From positions 1-64,000 of the forward strand of contig JADKDU010000010.1 of NCBI GenBank assembly GCA_016714495.1: 64,000 nt of DNA, in the 5' to 3' direction. Origin of the DNA: Hyphomonadaceae bacterium. Its GTDB lineage: Bacteria; Pseudomonadota; Alphaproteobacteria; Caulobacterales; Hyphomonadaceae. Below the pieces are notes generated by a model that worked only from the letters and a program-made list of their open reading frames with translations, had not been told where the DNA came from and ran no database searches. The translations under genes and the position numbers were made by a program. Below, in pieces: positions 61,618 to 64,000 of this stretch (the stretch's first letter is position 1; each line of letters opens with the position of its first letter).

Positions 61618-63264
61618 ATGGCAGCCAAACACGTACAATTCTCTACCGACGCCCGTGAGCGCATGATGCGCGGCGTCGACATCCTCGCCAACGCAGTGAA
61701 AGTCACGCTCGGGCCGAAAGGCCGCAACGTCATCATCGAGAAATCCTTCGGCGCACCGCGCACCACGAAGGACGGCGTCACCGTCGCCAAAGAGATCGAA
61801 CTTGCCGACAAGTTCGAGAACATGGGCGCCCAGATGATCCGCGAAGTGGCCTCCAAGGCCAACGACGTCGCGGGTGACGGCACCACCACAGCCACCGTTC
61901 TCGCCGCCGCGATCGTCCGCGAAGGTCTCAAGCGGGTCGCCGCCGGCATGAACCCGATGGACCTCAAGCGCGGCGTCGAGAAAGCCGTTCTCGAAGTCGT
62001 CGAGAACCTGAAGAAGCAGTCGAAAAAAGTAACGACCAACGAAGAGATCGCCCAGGTCGGCACCATCTCCGCCAACGGCGAAGCCGAAATCGGCGCAATG
62101 ATCGCCCAAGCGATGGAAAAAGTCGGCAACGAAGGCGTCATCACGGTTGAGGAAGCCAAAGCGCTCGAAACTGAACTCGACGTCGTCGAAGGCATGCAGT
62201 TCGACCGCGGCTACCTCTCGGCCTACTTCGTCACCAACGCAGACAAGATGGAAGCCGTCCTCGAAGACGCGCTGATCCTGCTTCACGAAAAGAAACTGGC
62301 CTCGCTCCAGCCCCTGCTCCCGGTTCTCGAAGCCGTTGTGCAGACGGCTCGCCCGCTGCTGATCATCTCGGAAGACGTTGAAGGCGAAGCTCTCGCGACC
62401 CTCGTCGTGAACAAGCTGCGCGGCGGCCTCAAAGTCGCTGCGGTCAAAGCCCCGGGCTTCGGCGACCGCCGCAAGGCCATGCTGGAAGACATCGCCATCC
62501 TCACGGGCGGCACGGTGATCTCCGAAGACCTCGGCATCAAACTTGAGAACGTCACCATCGACATGCTTGGCAAAGCCAAGCGCGTGCAGATCTCGAAGGA
62601 GAACACCACGATCGTCGACGGCGGCGGCAAGAAAAAAGAGATCGAAGGCCGCATCTCGCAGATCCGGAAACAGATCGAAGAGACGACTTCGGACTACGAC
62701 AAAGAGAAGCTGCAAGAACGTCTCGCCAAGCTGGCCGGCGGCGTTGCCGTCATCAAGGTCGGCGGCGCCACGGAAGTGGAAGTGAAAGAACGCAAAGACC
62801 GCGTTGATGACGCCCTGAACGCCACGCGCGCTGCGGTGGAAGAAGGCATTGTCGCTGGCGGCGGCACGGCTCTCCTCCGCGCTGCTTTCGCGATCAAATC
62901 GGAAGGCGACAACGATGATCAGCAAGCTGGCATCGATATCGTCCGCCGCGCTCTCGAAGCCCCGCTTCGTCAGATCGCTGAAAACGCTGGCGTCGAAGGC
63001 TCCATCGTTGTCGGTCGCATCCGTTCGGAAAAAGGCTCGAAGAACTTCGGCTTCAACGCGCAGACTGAAGAATACGGCGATCTGGTCGAGATGGGTATCA
63101 TCGACCCGGCGAAAGTGGTTCGCGTCGCCCTGCAGAACGCCGCTTCGGTGGCCGGGCTGCTGATCACGACGGAAGCCGCGATCGCTGACGCGCCGAAGAA
63201 AGACGCGGGCCACAGTCACGGCCCGGGCGGTGGCATGCCTGACATGGGCGGCATGGACTTCTAG
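61618..63264 (+). CDS. groEL: Chaperonin GroEL
   Basis: 548 residues. Key features: TLGPKGRNVIIEKSFGAP, the ATPase motif GDGTTTATVLAAAI, the apical segment LEDALILLHEKKLASLQPLLP, the AAVEEGIVAGGGTALL equatorial block, and a C-terminal GGMPDMGGMDF tail preceded by His/Gly (HSHGPGG). Length and all nucleotide-binding residues are normal. The only GroEL in the window. A terminator follows at 63294. Confidence 0.98.
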   Translation: MAAKHVQFSTDARERMMRGVDILANAVKVTLGPKGRNVIIEKSFGAPRTTKDGVTVAKEIELADKFENMGAQMIREVASKANDVAGDGTTTATVLAAAIVREGLKRVAAGMNPMDLKRGVEKAVLEVVENLKKQSKKVTTNEEIAQVGTISANGEAEIGAMIAQAMEKVGNEGVITVEEAKALETELDVVEGMQFDRGYLSAYFVTNADKMEAVLEDALILLHEKKLASLQPLLPVLEAVVQTARPLLIISEDVEGEALATLVVNKLRGGLKVAAVKAPGFGDRRKAMLEDIAILTGGTVISEDLGIKLENVTIDMLGKAKRVQISKENTTIVDGGGKKKEIEGRISQIRKQIEETTSDYDKEKLQERLAKLAGGVAVIKVGGATEVEVKERKDRVDDALNATRAAVEEGIVAGGGTALLRAAFAIKSEGDNDDQQAGIDIVRRALEAPLRQIAENAGVEGSIVVGRIRSEKGSKNFGFNAQTEEYGDLVEMGIIDPAKVVRVALQNAASVAGLLITTEAAIADAPKKDAGHSHGPGGGMPDMGGMDF

Positions 63265-63293
63265 TCTACGTCGACTCACATCGGATGAATGCG

Positions 63294-63325
63294 AAAGGGC
63301 GACTCGAAAGAGCCGCCCTTTTTTT
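63294..63325 (+). terminator. groESL terminator
   Basis: AAAGGGCG, a mismatched A, then CTC, loop GAAA, GAG, C, CGCCCTTT with a seven-T run to 63325. A strong intrinsic terminator 30 bases after the groEL stop. Confidence 0.9.
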
Positions 63326-64000
63326 CATGTCAGATGGGGCGCAAGTGGATCACGAGCCCGTGATCGCCTAGACCCGTCAAGGCTCAAATGTCGAAGCGAG
63401 CAAGGTTTCGCAGAATCTGATCCGTCGGACATCCAACTGGCAGAAAGGTCCGTTCTCGAAAGCCGGGAAAACTGGAATTCCTTCCCAGTTTCATAATACC
63501 TGCATATTCCGTCGTGTACCTATCCTGATAGGATTGCTTGATAGTCGATATGATATTATTGTTTTTCGAGAAGTTCGATTTGGCAGCCCATCCTGACCCC
63601 GGGCGCGCCATAAATGCCCGAACTTCGGAATGCCGTTGGCGGGGCGGTCTGGAAACAGGCCGCCCCGACTTCATTCTGGTCACTGGTTCTCGTTAATGGC
63701 GAATACTTTGGCGCCTGAGCGCAAAATTCAGCGCAAGGGAGCGCCCTTAATCGACCCAACGGGCTCACTGCGAGAAGCTGGGATTCAGACGAAAGGCGGC
63801 GCCAAACCGCCGCATAAAAAGAAAAAGGGCGGCGCGATGAACGCGCCGCCACTAAAAGGGTCTGATACGAGCGTTTCCTCCCCGAAACGCCAAACCGCCG
63901 AAGCAGTTCGGATATGAAGGTCTCGCGAACCTCGCAATGAGTCAAGCGTCTTCTTACAGAGACGTCATCAGCTCGTGGCATGGATTTGGCCGGATTTGAC
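63326..64000. other. Non-coding right end of window
   Basis: No credible gene in about 670 bases. A/T-rich 63480-63560 contains a short dyad, CCTATC CT GATAGG. GGGGCGG...CCGCCCC (63641-63666) forms a hairpin with a GAAA loop. The minus-strand terminator at 63815-63850 implies a leftward transcript from beyond the window. In the minus frame a reading frame entering from the right ends at TGA 63970-63968 (last residues HATS), perhaps the end of that gene, but only about ten codons are visible. Confidence 0.4.
63815..63850 (-). terminator. Rho-independent terminator, minus strand
   Basis: GGCGGCGCG (63828-63836) pairs perfectly with CGCGCCGCC (63842-63850) around ATGAA. On the minus strand it is followed by CTTTTTCTTTTT. 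It would terminate a leftward transcript originating right of the window. Confidence 0.8.

Noticed and set aside
61597..63279. 560-codon open frame antisense to groEL
   Set aside because: Known artefact of G+C-rich groEL codon use; groEL is certain.
63696..63917. Lys-rich 73-residue plus-strand frame near the right end
   Set aside because: It runs through terminator hairpins, its Lys run is the A-rich terminator tail, and no family is seen.

Overview
The window is G+C-rich, densely coding DNA of an alphaproteobacterium. The closest match in gene content and order is the Caulobacterales/Hyphomonadaceae type. Evidence includes the cta (aa3 cytochrome oxidase) operon with ctaB, ctaG, DUF983 and surf1 followed by thrC and an M16 protease; an lspA-bamF-M16-M16 block behind ileS; a TipF-like EAL protein; ubiA divergent from rsmE-gshA; and groESL under a CIRCE operator. 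The family assignment is inferred from recognised genes only; no marker gene was compared.

Layout. 1-3.1 kb: the end of an M14 carboxypeptidase, a strong hairpin, an IS481-type transposase stub and about 1.5 kb of decayed sequence, then a hypothetical gene and tRNA-Lys with a clear promoter. This looks like an eroded island on the 3' side of the tRNA. 3.1-8.6 kb: a lipoprotein, queA-tgt (queuosine; queA carries a frameshift), a second lipoprotein, a 0.6 kb intergenic region with a REP-like repeat, and gatB. 8.7-20.1 kb: an SRPBCC protein, then a long minus-strand operon ctaC-ctaD-ctaB-small TM protein-ctaG-ctaE-TM protein-DUF983-surf1-thrC-M16 protease-EAL phosphodiesterase (surf1 split by a frame break). 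20.2-34.2 kb: a TPR protein, tldD, a POT peptide transporter, gshA, rsmE, ubiA, a DUF3298-type protein, tadA, rsmD, a CPBP protease, a quinone oxidoreductase, rnhB and mutL.

34.3-38.9 kb: two tandem PQQ-dependent quinohaemoprotein alcohol dehydrogenases, duplicated together with their promoter and 3' end. They can pass electrons from alcohol oxidation to the respiratory chain that the cta operon completes. 38.9-50 kb: ribF-(135 bp)-ileS-lspA-bamF and an active/inactive M16 protease pair (envelope lipoprotein and outer-membrane biogenesis), a MaoC hydratase, a poorly coding 0.7 kb gap, a HAD phosphatase and tipF. 50-52.3 kb: a candidate small RNA ending in a strong terminator, a metallo-beta-lactamase-fold protein without its metal ligands, and a fumarylacetoacetate hydrolase. 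52.3-57.7 kb: a solitary DUF262-DUF1524 (GmrSD-type) protein, a serine hydrolase, small membrane proteins, an SDR and msrB. 57.9-61.1 kb: two CE2-type carbohydrate esterases (the first frameshifted by one base in a G run) followed by an acyltransferase-3, a probable glycan acetylation/deacetylation cassette. 61.1-63.3 kb: groES-groEL with promoter, CIRCE and terminator. The last 0.7 kb is non-coding, with a minus-strand terminator for a transcript entering from the right.

Three otherwise recognisable genes (queA, surf1, the first esterase) each contain one frame break. This may reflect sequencing error in a draft or metagenome assembly, or genuine decay; reads are needed to decide.
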